Source of the DNA: Multivorans sp965232105
GTDB taxonomy: Bacteria > Acidobacteriota > Thermoanaerobaculia > Multivoradales > Multivoraceae
DNA: 64,000 bases
Direction of reading: 5' to 3'
Assembly (NCBI GenBank): GCA_965232105.1
Contig: OZ246956.1
Coordinates: forward strand, 3,162,001 to 3,226,000
Positions 34,235-43,615 of the stretch are shown one piece after another. The notes under the pieces were generated by a model. It had not been told where the DNA came from and did no database searches. It was given only the letters and a program-made list of their open reading frames with translations. Made by a program: the position numbers and the translations under genes. The first letter of the stretch is position 1. Every line of letters starts with the position of its first letter.

Positions 34235-35053
34235 CTACTTGCCGCCGGTCACCGGCCACTTGGCGGGGTCGTGGTGGCGGAGGTAGTCCTTGCGGTCGAT
34301 CCAGCCGAGGATCATCGACCACGTCATCCAGCGCTTCTCGGGCAGGATGGCGAAGTAGACGTGGGCCACGGTCAGGGTGACGAGGACGACGCCGCCGACG
34401 CCGTGGAGGACGTAGACCCAGCCCCAGCCGCTGTCGCCGAAGAACTTGTAGTCGTCCTGCGCCCACAGGGGCTGCTCGATGCGCCACATCATCAGGATGC
34501 CGGTGACGATCGCGGCCATGCCGAACAGGGTCGCCGCGTGGTGGAACATCTTCTGCGCCGCCGGGTACTTGCCGGGCTTGGCGGGCGGTGCGCCGCCGCT
34601 GACCGCGTTGCGCATCTCGCGGACCATGTCGCCGAGGTCCTTGATGCCGACCCAGACGTTCTTCAGGCTCTGGAAGAAGGTCGCGTGGATGATGTGAAAG
34701 ACGATCGAGGCAGTCAGGATCAGGCCGGTGATCCAGTGAATCTCGAGCCACGCGAACTCCAGGCCGACCTTCGGCAGGAAGCCGGTGATCAGCAGCAGGA
34801 TCATCGAGATGCCCATCACGGCGTGGAAGAGGCGAGAGGCCAGGCTGTGTCGCTGGATCTTCTGCGGCAGGCCGGGATCGTCAACGGCGTTCTTTGCCGC
34901 CTTCTTCTCGTCGCCGATCCACCGGCGCCGCAGCGCCAGGTGCAGGATGAGGAACACGCCGCCGGCGATCAGCGCGATCCAGAACAGACTCCAGTCGATT
35001 CCGATGAGGACGTCCTGCCCCCAGGGATTCGTAGCCCTCTGAAAGAGATTCAT
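34235..35053 (-). CDS. Membrane cytochrome b (formate dehydrogenase gamma/Ni-Fe hydrogenase cytochrome b type)
   Basis: A 272-residue integral membrane protein with about five hydrophobic segments (starting WSLFWIALIAGGVFLILHLAL). Haem-ligating His candidates lie in RLFHAVMG, EIHWITG, FHIIHATFF, MFHHAATLF and VLHGVGG/TVAHVYFAI, as in the diheme cytochrome b561 family of FdoI/HyaC. It is eight bases downstream of the FAD subunit gene of the Tat-exported molybdenum hydroxylase, so it most likely carries electrons from that periplasmic enzyme to the quinone pool. PaoABC itself has no such partner, so this is a variant organisation. Confidence 0.87.
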   Translation of the reverse strand: MNLFQRATNPWGQDVLIGIDWSLFWIALIAGGVFLILHLALRRRWIGDEKKAAKNAVDDPGLPQKIQRHSLASRLFHAVMGISMILLLITGFLPKVGLEFAWLEIHWITGLILTASIVFHIIHATFFQSLKNVWVGIKDLGDMVREMRNAVSGGAPPAKPGKYPAAQKMFHHAATLFGMAAIVTGILMMWRIEQPLWAQDDYKFFGDSGWGWVYVLHGVGGVVLVTLTVAHVYFAILPEKRWMTWSMILGWIDRKDYLRHHDPAKWPVTGGK

Positions 35054-35060
35054 CTGCGCG

Positions 35061-36065
35061 CTAGACCGGTGCCTGTCCGCGGATGGCGCGGCGGATCAGG
35101 TTTCTCATCAGCGGCACCTTGTAGCCGTTGTGGCGGAGCGGCTCCGCGCCGATCACACCGAGTTCGGCGATCCGGGTGGCGATGTCCTCGCTGATCTGCT
35201 TGCCCCGCAACAGCTCCTCGCAGCGGTCCATGCGGAGCGGGACCGGCGAAACGGCGCCGACCGAGAGCCGGCAGTCCTGGACGACTCCGTCCTCGACGCG
35301 CATCGCCGAGGCGACGTTGACGAGGGGGAAGTCCCAGGCGTTGCGGTCTCGGACTTTCTCGAAGTAGAAGTCCGCGCCGGCCCAGGTGTCGGGGATACGG
35401 ACCGTCTGGAGAATCTCGTTCGGTTGCAGGACCGTCATCCGGGTGATGTCGATCGCCGGTCCGAGGAAGAAGTCCTCGGCCGCGACCGTCCGCTCGCCTC
35501 GGCGACCGCGGATGACCATCTCCGCGTCCAGGGCGATCAGCGCCGGCGCGGTGTCCGAGGGGGTGACCGCGACGCATCGGGAGGCGTCGAAGATGCAGTG
35601 CTCGCGGTTCATCGACTCCGGCGTGTCCGCGTAGCAGATGTTGCCGCCCGCCCGGTAGCACGGCCAGCCGGCCCGGTAGTACCAGCAGCGCGTGTCCTGG
35701 ACGAGATTGCCGCCCAGCGTGCCCTGGTTGCGGATCTGCGGCGTCGCGACCGTTTCGGCTGCCTCGGCGAGCAGGCTGTAGCGGTCGCGGATCAACTCGT
35801 TCTCGACGACCTCGGTGAGCGGGGTCATCGCCCCGATCTCGACGCCGCCATCGGTCTCGCTGATTCCGGAGAGCTCCGGGATACCGCCGAGGTCGACGAC
35901 CGCATCGGGGCGCTTCACCCGGTCCTTGAACCAGTCGAAGGTGTCCATCCCGCCGGCCAGAACCCAGGCCTTGTCGCGGTGACGGTCGAGGACTTCGAGC
36001 GCACCGGCCATGTTCTCGGGCTGGTAGAGCTCGAAGTCGGGAATCATGTCGTGGATGACGGCCAT
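35061..36065 (-). CDS. Molybdenum hydroxylase FAD subunit with extra 4Fe-4S Cys motif (PaoB/HcrB-like)
   Basis: A 334-residue FAD-binding subunit (CoxM family). FAD-binding signatures are LAGGMDTFDW and TLGGNLVQDTRC. Between about residues 122 and 165 is an insertion with Cys at DTRCWYY, WPCYRAGGNICYAD, REHCIFD and ASRCVAVTPSDTAPAL, corresponding to the 4Fe-4S-binding insertion known in 4-hydroxybenzoyl-CoA reductase beta and E. coli PaoB. This points to a four-centre electron chain (Mo, 2 x 2Fe-2S, 4Fe-4S, FAD). It is the third gene of the minus-strand hydroxylase operon, 49 bp after the large subunit gene. Confidence 0.9.
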   Translation of the reverse strand: MAVIHDMIPDFELYQPENMAGALEVLDRHRDKAWVLAGGMDTFDWFKDRVKRPDAVVDLGGIPELSGISETDGGVEIGAMTPLTEVVENELIRDRYSLLAEAAETVATPQIRNQGTLGGNLVQDTRCWYYRAGWPCYRAGGNICYADTPESMNREHCIFDASRCVAVTPSDTAPALIALDAEMVIRGRRGERTVAAEDFFLGPAIDITRMTVLQPNEILQTVRIPDTWAGADFYFEKVRDRNAWDFPLVNVASAMRVEDGVVQDCRLSVGAVSPVPLRMDRCEELLRGKQISEDIATRIAELGVIGAEPLRHNGYKVPLMRNLIRRAIRGQAPV

Positions 36066-36114
36066 GCTGTGTACTCCTCCGTTCGCTGATTCGGTTCTTG
36101 GCGATCCGAGCCGA

Positions 36115-38565
36115 TCAGGTGTGCGCGGCCAGGAACTCGGCGTCCTGCTCGCGGCCTTCGAGCTGGTTGATGATGTGGTCGGTCATTAGCGGCAGGTAGG
36201 CCACCGTGTCCTGACCGAGGGCATCCTGGATGGCGCAGAGCAGCACGGCGCAGCCGGCGCCCATCGGCGGTTCGCCGATGCCCTTGGCGCCCACCGGGTT
36301 GTTCGGGTCGGGCTCGCCGACCGCGTCCCAGTCCATCGAGAGCGGCACGTCGAGGATGGTCGCCGGCCGGGCGGTGTAGAAGCGGTTCGCGAAGGGGATG
36401 CCCCACTGCGGGTCGTAGACCCACTTCTGACCGACCGCGCAGCCGAAGCCCTGGACGGCGCCGCCGTGGAGCTGGGCGCCGAGGCTGCGGGGGTTGAGCA
36501 CCGTGCCGCAGTCGGTGACCGCCTTGTAGTCCTTCAGCTCGATCACGCCGGTTTCCTTGTCGAGCTCGATCTCCGCGTAGGCGACGACCCACGAGTAGAC
36601 GTCGCCGGCCCGGCCGTAGTTGTCCTTGGCCGCCGCCAGCAGGCCGCGACCCTTGAGGATCGCGGCCCCGCCGATCGTGATCGGGCTCAGGCCCTCGTTC
36701 AACTCCGTGCCGTCGTACCGGCCACCGAGTTCCATCGCCTTCGTGGCGGCCTGGGCCAGGCTCATGCCCGCGGCCCGGTTGCCGCGACGGTACACGCGTT
36801 CGCCGGCGACGACGTACTGCGAGGCCGAGCCGCCGTGGGTCTGGGCGGCGATCTCCTGCAGCTTCGTCTGCATGTCGGTGGCTGCCGCGTGGGTCGCCCG
36901 CGTGATCGCGTGGGTCGTCTGGCTGCCGGCCTGGACGCAGGTGTGAGGTATGCCTTCGCCCGTCTGGCCCCAGACCATGTCCACCTTCTCCCACGGCACG
37001 TCGAGCAGGTCGGCGGCGACGCGGGCGGTGTCGGAGTAGGAATGAGTGCCGAGGTTGCCGATCCCGGTATGGATCTCGAGCCGGCCCTCGGGCGTGATCA
37101 GCATCAGGCCGTCGAAGCCGCTCGAACCGGCGGTGTAGGTCGAGCTCGCGAGTCCGACGCCGGTGACCTTCGAGCCGTTGGTTTCCTTGCTGCGCGCCTT
37201 GGCGGCGTTCCAGTCGACCATCCCGTCCAGCTTGTCCCAGGCCTCCGCGACGTACGCGGTCGTCACGTTGCGGCCTTCCTGGGCACCGAACTTGGCGCCG
37301 TTCTTCGCGATGTTGATGCGGCGAATCTCCAGCCGGTCGATGTCGAGGTGATCCGCGGCGCGGTCGAGCAGTGGCTCGACCATGGCGGACATCTGAACTC
37401 CGCCCGGCGCCCGCTGAGGAGCGCGCGGCGGCGTGTTCGTGGCGATCGAAAGACCGCGGTGGCGCATGTTCTCGGGCTGGTAGGTGAGGGACACCATGTT
37501 GCCCGAGGTGCCCATGTCGCTCTGGCGCCCGTAGGGGCCGTTGTCCTGGATCACCGCCCAGTCGAAGGCGGAGATGCGGCCGTTGTTCTTGAAGCCGATC
37601 TTGGCCCAACCCTGGAAGCCGGGGCGGGCGCGGCCGATGTAATTCTCCTCGTAGCGGGTGACCCGGTGCAGAACCGGCTTGCCGGTCATCTTGGACAGGT
37701 AGACCGGCACTGCCATGTTGCTCGAACCGACGATCTTGCTGCCGAAGCCGCCGCCGGTGTACTCGGCGTGGACGATCAGGTTCTGCGGCGGCACGCCGAT
37801 CGTGCCCTGGGCGGCGAGCACCGTGAAGGCCACGCTCTGGGTCGACGGGTAGAGGTGGCAGATGTCGCCTTCCCAGTGCGCCATGCAACTCCGCGGCTCC
37901 ATCGGGTGGTGGGTGACCGACTGGAAGAAGAGCGGTTCTTCGATGATGTAGTCCGCGTCGGCGAAGCCCTTCTCCAGGTCGCCGTTGGTCCACTCGTCCT
38001 GGAACACGCCTTCGGGCATCTTGCCCTTCTCGCCGTTCGTGCCCCGCGCGGTAGCCAGATCCTCGGCCGTCCACTCGACGCGTTCGACGACCGTCTCGAC
38101 GCCCGTGTCCGTGCGCTGACGGTTGAGGCTGTTGCCGTCGGGCAGGGAGTTCGAGCCGCCGGGGGCGATCGAATCCAGCGGGTCCAGCGCGAAGGGCAGC
38201 GGCTCGAAGTCGACGTGGATCTTCTCGATCGCGTCGGCGGCGATCTTCTCGTTGACCGCGGCGACGGCGAGGACCGGTTCGCCCTCGTACTTGGGATGGT
38301 TGGTCAGCGCGCGCTCACCCAGCGGGTCCGGTTCGCCCATGAACTCGGCGAGGTCGTCGGCGGTGAGGACCGCCTCGACGCCTTCCATCTCGAGCGCCGC
38401 CGAGGCGTCGATGTTCCGCACCCGCGCGTGGGGCATCGGCGAGAGCAACTGCTTCGCGAACAGCATGCCCTCCTGACGCCAGTCCTCGGCGTACTTGGCG
38501 CGTCCGGTGATCTTCTCGATCAGATCGGGTGGAGCGTAGTCGGTGCCTACCAGGGTCTTGGCCAT
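36115..38565 (-). CDS. Molybdenum hydroxylase large subunit (PaoC/aldehyde oxidase-like)
   Basis: An 816-residue molybdopterin-binding subunit starting MAKTLVGTDYAPPDLIEKITG. GGFGSKIVGSSNMA and PPRAPQRAPGGVQ form cofactor-binding loops, and the catalytic Glu is in GAKGIGEPPMGAG near the C-terminus. The loop composition (RAPGG rather than AYRGAGR) is nearer to the aldehyde oxidoreductase PaoC/YagR type than to form II CoxL. Start ATG 38565 has GGAGGA at good spacing; an upstream ATG would give an implausible tail. There is no own signal peptide, so export would be by hitchhiking with the Tat-signal 2Fe-2S subunit. Substrate likely an aldehyde, but not established. Confidence 0.9.
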   Translation of the reverse strand: MAKTLVGTDYAPPDLIEKITGRAKYAEDWRQEGMLFAKQLLSPMPHARVRNIDASAALEMEGVEAVLTADDLAEFMGEPDPLGERALTNHPKYEGEPVLAVAAVNEKIAADAIEKIHVDFEPLPFALDPLDSIAPGGSNSLPDGNSLNRQRTDTGVETVVERVEWTAEDLATARGTNGEKGKMPEGVFQDEWTNGDLEKGFADADYIIEEPLFFQSVTHHPMEPRSCMAHWEGDICHLYPSTQSVAFTVLAAQGTIGVPPQNLIVHAEYTGGGFGSKIVGSSNMAVPVYLSKMTGKPVLHRVTRYEENYIGRARPGFQGWAKIGFKNNGRISAFDWAVIQDNGPYGRQSDMGTSGNMVSLTYQPENMRHRGLSIATNTPPRAPQRAPGGVQMSAMVEPLLDRAADHLDIDRLEIRRINIAKNGAKFGAQEGRNVTTAYVAEAWDKLDGMVDWNAAKARSKETNGSKVTGVGLASSTYTAGSSGFDGLMLITPEGRLEIHTGIGNLGTHSYSDTARVAADLLDVPWEKVDMVWGQTGEGIPHTCVQAGSQTTHAITRATHAAATDMQTKLQEIAAQTHGGSASQYVVAGERVYRRGNRAAGMSLAQAATKAMELGGRYDGTELNEGLSPITIGGAAILKGRGLLAAAKDNYGRAGDVYSWVVAYAEIELDKETGVIELKDYKAVTDCGTVLNPRSLGAQLHGGAVQGFGCAVGQKWVYDPQWGIPFANRFYTARPATILDVPLSMDWDAVGEPDPNNPVGAKGIGEPPMGAGCAVLLCAIQDALGQDTVAYLPLMTDHIINQLEGREQDAEFLAAHT

Positions 38566-38581
38566 GCTTTGCTTCCTCCGC

Positions 38582-39289
38582 TCAGGCGGTGCGCGCGTTA
38601 TCGAGCGCGCGCGAGTTTTCAAGGGCGCGTTGGGCGGTGTTCAGGATCTTGTTGTAGTCGCCGCAGCGGCAGATGTGGCCGGCGAGCCACTTCTGGCAGT
38701 CCGCGCGGGTCGCGTTCGGGTTCGCCTTGACCAGGGCCGCCATGCTCATGATGAAGCCGGGGGCGCAGAAGGCGCACTGGAAGCCCATCTCGTCGAGGAC
38801 GGCCTGCTGGACCGGATGAAGGACACCGTCCTGCTCGAGGCCTTCGACCGTCGTGACCTCGCGGCCGCGCACCTGGTGCACGAGGATCGAGCAGCCGTAG
38901 TGGGGCACGTCGTCGATCAGCACGGTGCAGGCGCCGCATTCCGCCCGGTCGCAGCCGAGCTTGGTGCCGGTCAGATCGAGCTTGAAACGCAGCACCATGG
39001 CCAGCGTGTCCTGGGGCTCGACCTCGAGTTCGTGGGTCTCGCCGTTCACGCGGAGGCTGACCGCGCTGCCGACCGGCTCGGTCGCGGCGTGCAGGACCTC
39101 GGGCTGCAGCAGGTTGCCTCCGGCAAGGGAGACGGCGGCGCCGGTGGCGACCGTACCCTGGATGAAGGTCCGTCGGCTGACGTTCGAGGGGCCGGAGTCC
39201 GTACCGTCCTCCTCGATGTCCTGGTCGTCCTGCCGAAGTTCCTCGAGCAGGTCGTCCTCCAGGAAGGTGTCTTCTCTCAACTCATCCAT
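38582..39289 (-). CDS. Molybdenum hydroxylase 2Fe-2S subunit with Tat signal (PaoA-like)
   Basis: A 235-residue iron-sulfur subunit. An acidic N-terminal extension (about 35 residues) precedes a twin-arginine motif SRRTFIQG and a hydrophobic stretch GTVATGAAVSLAGG, so the folded complex is exported by Tat. Cluster motifs are CDRAECGACTVLIDDVPHYGC and CAFCAPGF with ICRCGDYN. The ATG at 39289 is favoured because GGAGG sits nine bases upstream; a TTG three codons earlier abuts the Shine-Dalgarno. It starts the operon 2Fe-2S, Mo, FAD/4Fe-4S, cytochrome b (39289 down to 34235). Confidence 0.92.
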   Translation of the reverse strand: MDELREDTFLEDDLLEELRQDDQDIEEDGTDSGPSNVSRRTFIQGTVATGAAVSLAGGNLLQPEVLHAATEPVGSAVSLRVNGETHELEVEPQDTLAMVLRFKLDLTGTKLGCDRAECGACTVLIDDVPHYGCSILVHQVRGREVTTVEGLEQDGVLHPVQQAVLDEMGFQCAFCAPGFIMSMAALVKANPNATRADCQKWLAGHICRCGDYNKILNTAQRALENSRALDNARTA

Positions 39290-39393
39290 GGTCTCCAACC
39301 TCCGTTGGGGGAGTCATGCCGCCATCTTGCTGCCAGCGGGCTGTCGTCGGCTTGTGCGGCGGAGCATACAACATCGTTTCCGAGCATTCCGGG

Positions 39394-39436
39394 ACTGGGT
39401 GCGCCGGCCTTCTGGCCGGCATTCGACCGGCCTTCC
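39394..39436 (+). repeat. Dispersed hairpin repeat, copy 1
   Basis: A 43 bp element in the 174 bp gap below the frameshifted decarboxylase gene. It can fold as GCCGGCC/GGCCGGC with a TTCT loop or, alternatively, as GGCCGG/CCGGCC with a seven-base loop. A copy matching at about 39 of 44 positions lies at 55136-55179 on the opposite strand. Both copies lie just after gene 3' ends, which suggests a REP-like or terminator-like element. There is no T tract. Confidence 0.6.
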
Positions 39437-39463
39437 TTGGGGGTGAAATCGACCCGCCGAGGG

Positions 39464-41163
39464 TCAAATCCGCCCACCGATGATCACGTCGAGCACGTAC
39501 GGACCTCCGGTGGCGAAGGCTTCCCGCACCGCCTCCTCGACCTCGGCCGGATCTTCGATCTTTCGTCCCGGGACCCCCATGCCGGCCGCCATCTCGACGA
39601 AGTCGAGGTCCGGCTCGGTCAGGTTCATGTGGGGGTACGGCCGCTCGGCGGGGATGCCGAAGCGTTCCCGGTAGATGTCCATGTTGATCTTCAGGATCTT
39701 GTACTCGCGGTTGTGCAGGATGAGGAACACGATCGGCATGTCGTAGTGGGCCGCGGTCCAGAGCGCCTGGATCGAGTACATCGCCGAGCCGTCGCCCGAG
39801 AAGACGATGACCGGCCGATCGGGGTGGGCGAGCGAGGCGCCGATGCCGCCGACGAGGCCCTGGCCGATGCCGCCGCCACGGGTGCCGCAGTAGCGATCCG
39901 GGTCGTCGATGGGCAGGAAGCCGAGCATGTCGCCGCCGGCGGTGATCGACTCGTTGACCACCACGGCGTCGTTCGGAACCGCCTTGGCGACCTCGGACAT
40001 GAGGCGGGCCGGCGACATGGGGGCGTCGTCGAAGTGGGCTGCCAGACGCTTCTGCGGGCGGCGTGAGCGCCGGCCGTCCCGGCCCGCAGGGCGTCCATCC
40101 GCTCGGTGGCCGCGGTGCGAAAGCCCGCCTCGGCCGCGGTCTCCAGAACCTCGCGGAGAGCTGCCAGCCCGGCACGGGGATCGGCGATCATTCCGGCGTC
40201 GACCGCGAAGTTGAACGCGAGCCGGCTGGGGGCGTCTTCGATCTGAAGCACGGTCGCCTCGGGCGGGAAGGGCGAATCCGGGTCGAACCAGACCTCCTCG
40301 AAGAAGGAGCCGCCGACGAGAAGGACGACGTCCGCGTCACCGAGCGCGTGCCGGATACCCGCGTGGTTGAGCGGCATTCGCGGCCGGAAGCAGGGATGGC
40401 TCTGGGGGAAGTTCACGCGCTGCATCAGGCCCTCGGGATAGACCCCGGCGCCGAGGAACTCGGCGAGCCCCACGAGCTCGTTCTGGGCGGCCGAGCGTGC
40501 CACCCCGTCGCCGACCACGATCGCGGGACGTTCGGCCCGCAGCAGAGCAGCCGCCAGAGCCTCGACGGCGGCGGCTTCGGGCTGCGGCGCGCGGTAGAGG
40601 TCGCCGAGGGGCCGGGCTTCCTCCAGCGTCTCCTGCTCGAGGACGTTGATCGGCAGGGCGACGAACACCGGGCCGGCCGGCGGATCGTGCGCGATCTTGA
40701 AGGCTCGGTGCAGCACTGGCGCGAACTCGTCCGCGTGTTCGACCTGAACGCTCCACTTGACCAGCGGCGCGGCCATCGCCACGAGGTCGTGGCCGAGCAG
40801 GGGTTCGCGCAGCCTGGAGCGTGTGTCCTGCTGGCCGGCCGTGATCACCATCGGGGTGTTGGCCTCCCATGCGTTGTAGAGCATGCCGAGGCCGTTGCCG
40901 AGGCCGGGCGCCACGTGCAGGTTGACGACTCCGGTGATGCCGGTGGACTGGGCGTAGTAGTGGGCGGCGCCCAGGGCGACGGACTCGTGCAGGGCGAGCA
41001 CGTAGCTCAGGTCCGCATGGTCGCCGAGCCGGTCCATCAGGGGGCTCTCGGTCGTGCCCGGGTTGCCGAACAGGAGGGGGACGCCGTACTCGGAAAGGGC
41101 ATCGAGCAGGACGTCGCCGCCGCGCTTGGGTGTGTGTCGGGGACGGATCGCTGGCACGCTCAT
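39464..41163 (-). pseudogene. TPP-dependent decarboxylase, benzoylformate decarboxylase-like, interrupted by a frameshift
   Basis: Two overlapping frames together make one thiamine-diphosphate enzyme of about 565 residues. The N-terminal part (41163 to about 40055) has the PYR domain: LLFGNPGTTESP, the catalytic-type Glu in LALHESVALG, and NLHVAPGLGNGLGMLYNAW followed by TAGQQDTR, close to MdlC. The C-terminal part (40054 to 39464) has the PP domain: SGDGSAMYSIQALW with Asn in LILHNREYKIL. The frame changes near 40055; adding one C there gives AARQKRLAAHF, a smooth join. Either the gene is inactive or this is a single-base sequencing error. It lies upstream of, and on the same strand as, the aldehyde oxidase-like operon. 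Confidence 0.75.
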
Positions 41164-41302
41164 GGCGGTGGAGGGTAGCAGCCTCGAATCATCTGCGTTC
41201 GGGCTGCCGTGGCGACGTGGCCCAGGTGTCCCTTCCGGTGTTACGGTTAGCCTGTTTCGCAGCCCGCAGGGGAACCGCAACGAGCCGGATGGAGAGCACG
41301 GC

Positions 41303-43615
41303 ATGGACACGCGTGAAACGGTGAACGAGGTACTGGATCGGGAGACGGCTTCGGCGGCGGAGTTCTTCGCCGACGAGCGCTTCGGGGAGATCAGGCGGCT
41401 TCATACGGCGCGGGAAGTCGCGGAGCAGCGCGGCACGATCCGTCAGGACTACACCGTCGGGCGGGACACCGCCAAGGCGTTCTACGAGCGGCTGCGCGAG
41501 CTGTTCGAGCAGCGGCGGTCCATCACTTCCTTCGGCCCGTACTCGCCGGGTCAGGCCGTCGCGATGAAGCGCCGCGGCATCGAGGGCATTTACCTCGGCG
41601 GCTGGGCGACCTCGGCCAAGGGCTCGATCAACGAGGATCCGGGGCCGGATCTGGCGAGCTATCCGTTGAGCCAGGTGCCCGACGAGGCCGCGCCGATCGT
41701 CCGCGCGCTGCTCACGGCGGACCGGAACCAGACCTTCATCCGATCCCGAATGAGCGAGGCGGAGAGAAAGGCGAACCCGCCGACCGACTTCAGGCCCTTC
41801 ATCATCGCCGACGCGGATACCGGCCACGGCGGCGAGGCGCACGTGCGCAACCTGGTCCGCCGCTTCGTCGAGGTCGGCGTGCCGGGCTACCACATCGAGG
41901 ACCAGAAGCCCGGAGTCAAGAAGTGCGGCCACCAGGCGGGCAAGGTTCTGGTGGCCCAGGACGAGCAGAACAAGCGCCTCAACGCGGCCCGCTTCCAGTT
42001 GGACGTCATGGGGGTGCCCGGCATCATCGTCGCCCGCACCGACTCGGAGGCGGCGACGTTCATCGACGGCAACGGCGATGAGCGGGATCAGGCCTTCATT
42101 CTCGGCGCCACGAATCTCGATCTGCCGAGCTGCAAGACGGCGACCCTGGCGATCCTGCGGCGGCTGAACACCCTCGGAGCGAAAGAGGTCCGTGGTCACG
42201 AGCTCTACCAGGTGTCCGGGGCCGCCTACCACCGCGCCGACGTCTGGCTCGACGGCGTCGGTGTGTACGGGCAGCTCAAAGCCGACTACAAGAAAATGGT
42301 CGCGAGCGGCGGGTCGGATACCGAGGCGGTTCTCGATACGGCGATGGCTCGCTTCCTGGACGCCTGGCAGTCGGAGGCGGGGCTCAAGACGTACCCGCAG
42401 GCGGTCGCGGAAGTCATCGCCTTCCGGGAGGAGGAAGGCGCCGTGTTTGAGCTCTCGGTCGACGAGTGGCTGGAGTTCGCCCACTCCGTGTCGGTCGAAG
42501 AGGCTGCCGCGCGCGCCCGCAAGATGGGCATCAACCTGGTGTGGAACGCGGAGCTCGCCCGTACGCCCGAGGGCTACTACCAGATCCGGGGCGGCATCGA
42601 GTACGCGACCTCCCGCTCGCTCCACGCGGCGCCCTACGCGGACCTGCTCTGGATGGAGACGAAGACGGCCAACCTGGCCGACGCCCGCCGGTTCGCGGAG
42701 GCGATTCACGCGGTCTACCCGGATCAGATGCTGGCCTACAACCTGTCGCCGTCCTTCAACTGGGATACGACCGGGATGACGGACGACGAGATGAGGGCCT
42801 TCCCGGAGGAGCTCGGCAAGCTCGGCTTCGTGTTCAACTTCATCACCTACGGCGGTCACCAGGTCGACGGACTGGCGGCCGAGGACTTCGCCACGGCCCT
42901 GCGCGAGGACGGCATGCTGGCCCTGGCCCGGTTGCAGCGCAAGCTGCGCCTGGTGGGATCGCCCTACCGCACGCCGCAAGCCCTGGTCGGCGGCGCCCGG
43001 CTCGACGGCGCACTGTCCGCTTCGACCGGTCATACGGCGACGACCAAGGCGATGGGCAAGGGATCGACCAACGTCCAGCACCTGGTGCAGACGGAAGTGC
43101 CGCCGCGGCTGCTCGAGGAGTGGCTCGAGATCTGGCGGGACAAGTACGACATCGAGGAGTCCCTGCGCGTGGAACTCCGGCCGCACGTTGCCGGCTCCGA
43201 CCTCCTGGAACTCCGGGTCCTGGCCCGAGGCGCCGGCGACGAAGCGAAGGCTGCGAACGTCGTCTTCGCTCCGATCCGGGATCGCCGCGAACGGATGATC
43301 CTCTCGGTGCGCGACCAGAACACGTTCGACCTCGACCTGAGACGCCGCCGGTTGATGGCGCTGATCCACGTCTTCCTGATCCACCGCTACGGCGGCGTCT
43401 GGGTGCACTACGTCAGTCCGACGGACGACAACCAGCACCAGACCCGGCGGATGATCGACCTCGGCATCTTCGAGAGCGCGAACACCGAGGTCGGCGAGAT
43501 CATCGTCGCCGCGGTCAATCGGGATCGGGTACGAGAGCTCGCCAACCCGGACCACGAGTCGCTCACGGCGCTGATCGAGAAGACGGAGCCGGTGCCGGTA
43601 CGGGCCGCTTCGTGA
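41303..43615 (+). CDS. aceA: Isocitrate lyase, long form (AceA2 type)
   Basis: A 770-residue enzyme cleaving isocitrate to glyoxylate and succinate for the glyoxylate shunt. The catalytic loop is PGVKKCGHQAGKV (KKCGH, about residues 211-215), and FIIADADTGHGGEAHV supplies Mg-binding acids. YNLSPSFNW and the TSTGHTATT-like ASTGHTATTKAMG segment match the family. The length is that of the mycobacterial AceA2/eukaryotic-like branch, not the ~430-residue enterobacterial form. ATG at 41303 fits the usual N-terminus. No malate synthase is in the window. Its TGA overlaps the GTG of the following protease gene by four bases. Confidence 0.95.
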   Translation: MDTRETVNEVLDRETASAAEFFADERFGEIRRLHTAREVAEQRGTIRQDYTVGRDTAKAFYERLRELFEQRRSITSFGPYSPGQAVAMKRRGIEGIYLGGWATSAKGSINEDPGPDLASYPLSQVPDEAAPIVRALLTADRNQTFIRSRMSEAERKANPPTDFRPFIIADADTGHGGEAHVRNLVRRFVEVGVPGYHIEDQKPGVKKCGHQAGKVLVAQDEQNKRLNAARFQLDVMGVPGIIVARTDSEAATFIDGNGDERDQAFILGATNLDLPSCKTATLAILRRLNTLGAKEVRGHELYQVSGAAYHRADVWLDGVGVYGQLKADYKKMVASGGSDTEAVLDTAMARFLDAWQSEAGLKTYPQAVAEVIAFREEEGAVFELSVDEWLEFAHSVSVEEAAARARKMGINLVWNAELARTPEGYYQIRGGIEYATSRSLHAAPYADLLWMETKTANLADARRFAEAIHAVYPDQMLAYNLSPSFNWDTTGMTDDEMRAFPEELGKLGFVFNFITYGGHQVDGLAAEDFATALREDGMLALARLQRKLRLVGSPYRTPQALVGGARLDGALSASTGHTATTKAMGKGSTNVQHLVQTEVPPRLLEEWLEIWRDKYDIEESLRVELRPHVAGSDLLELRVLARGAGDEAKAANVVFAPIRDRRERMILSVRDQNTFDLDLRRRRLMALIHVFLIHRYGGVWVHYVSPTDDNQHQTRRMIDLGIFESANTEVGEIIVAAVNRDRVRELANPDHESLTALIEKTEPVPVRAAS

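Noticed and set aside
36466..38730. 754-codon plus-strand frame
   Set aside because: Shadow of the second molybdenum hydroxylase large subunit.
41189..43555. 788-codon minus-strand frame over isocitrate lyase
   Set aside because: Antisense of a gene with unambiguous KKCGH catalytic motif.
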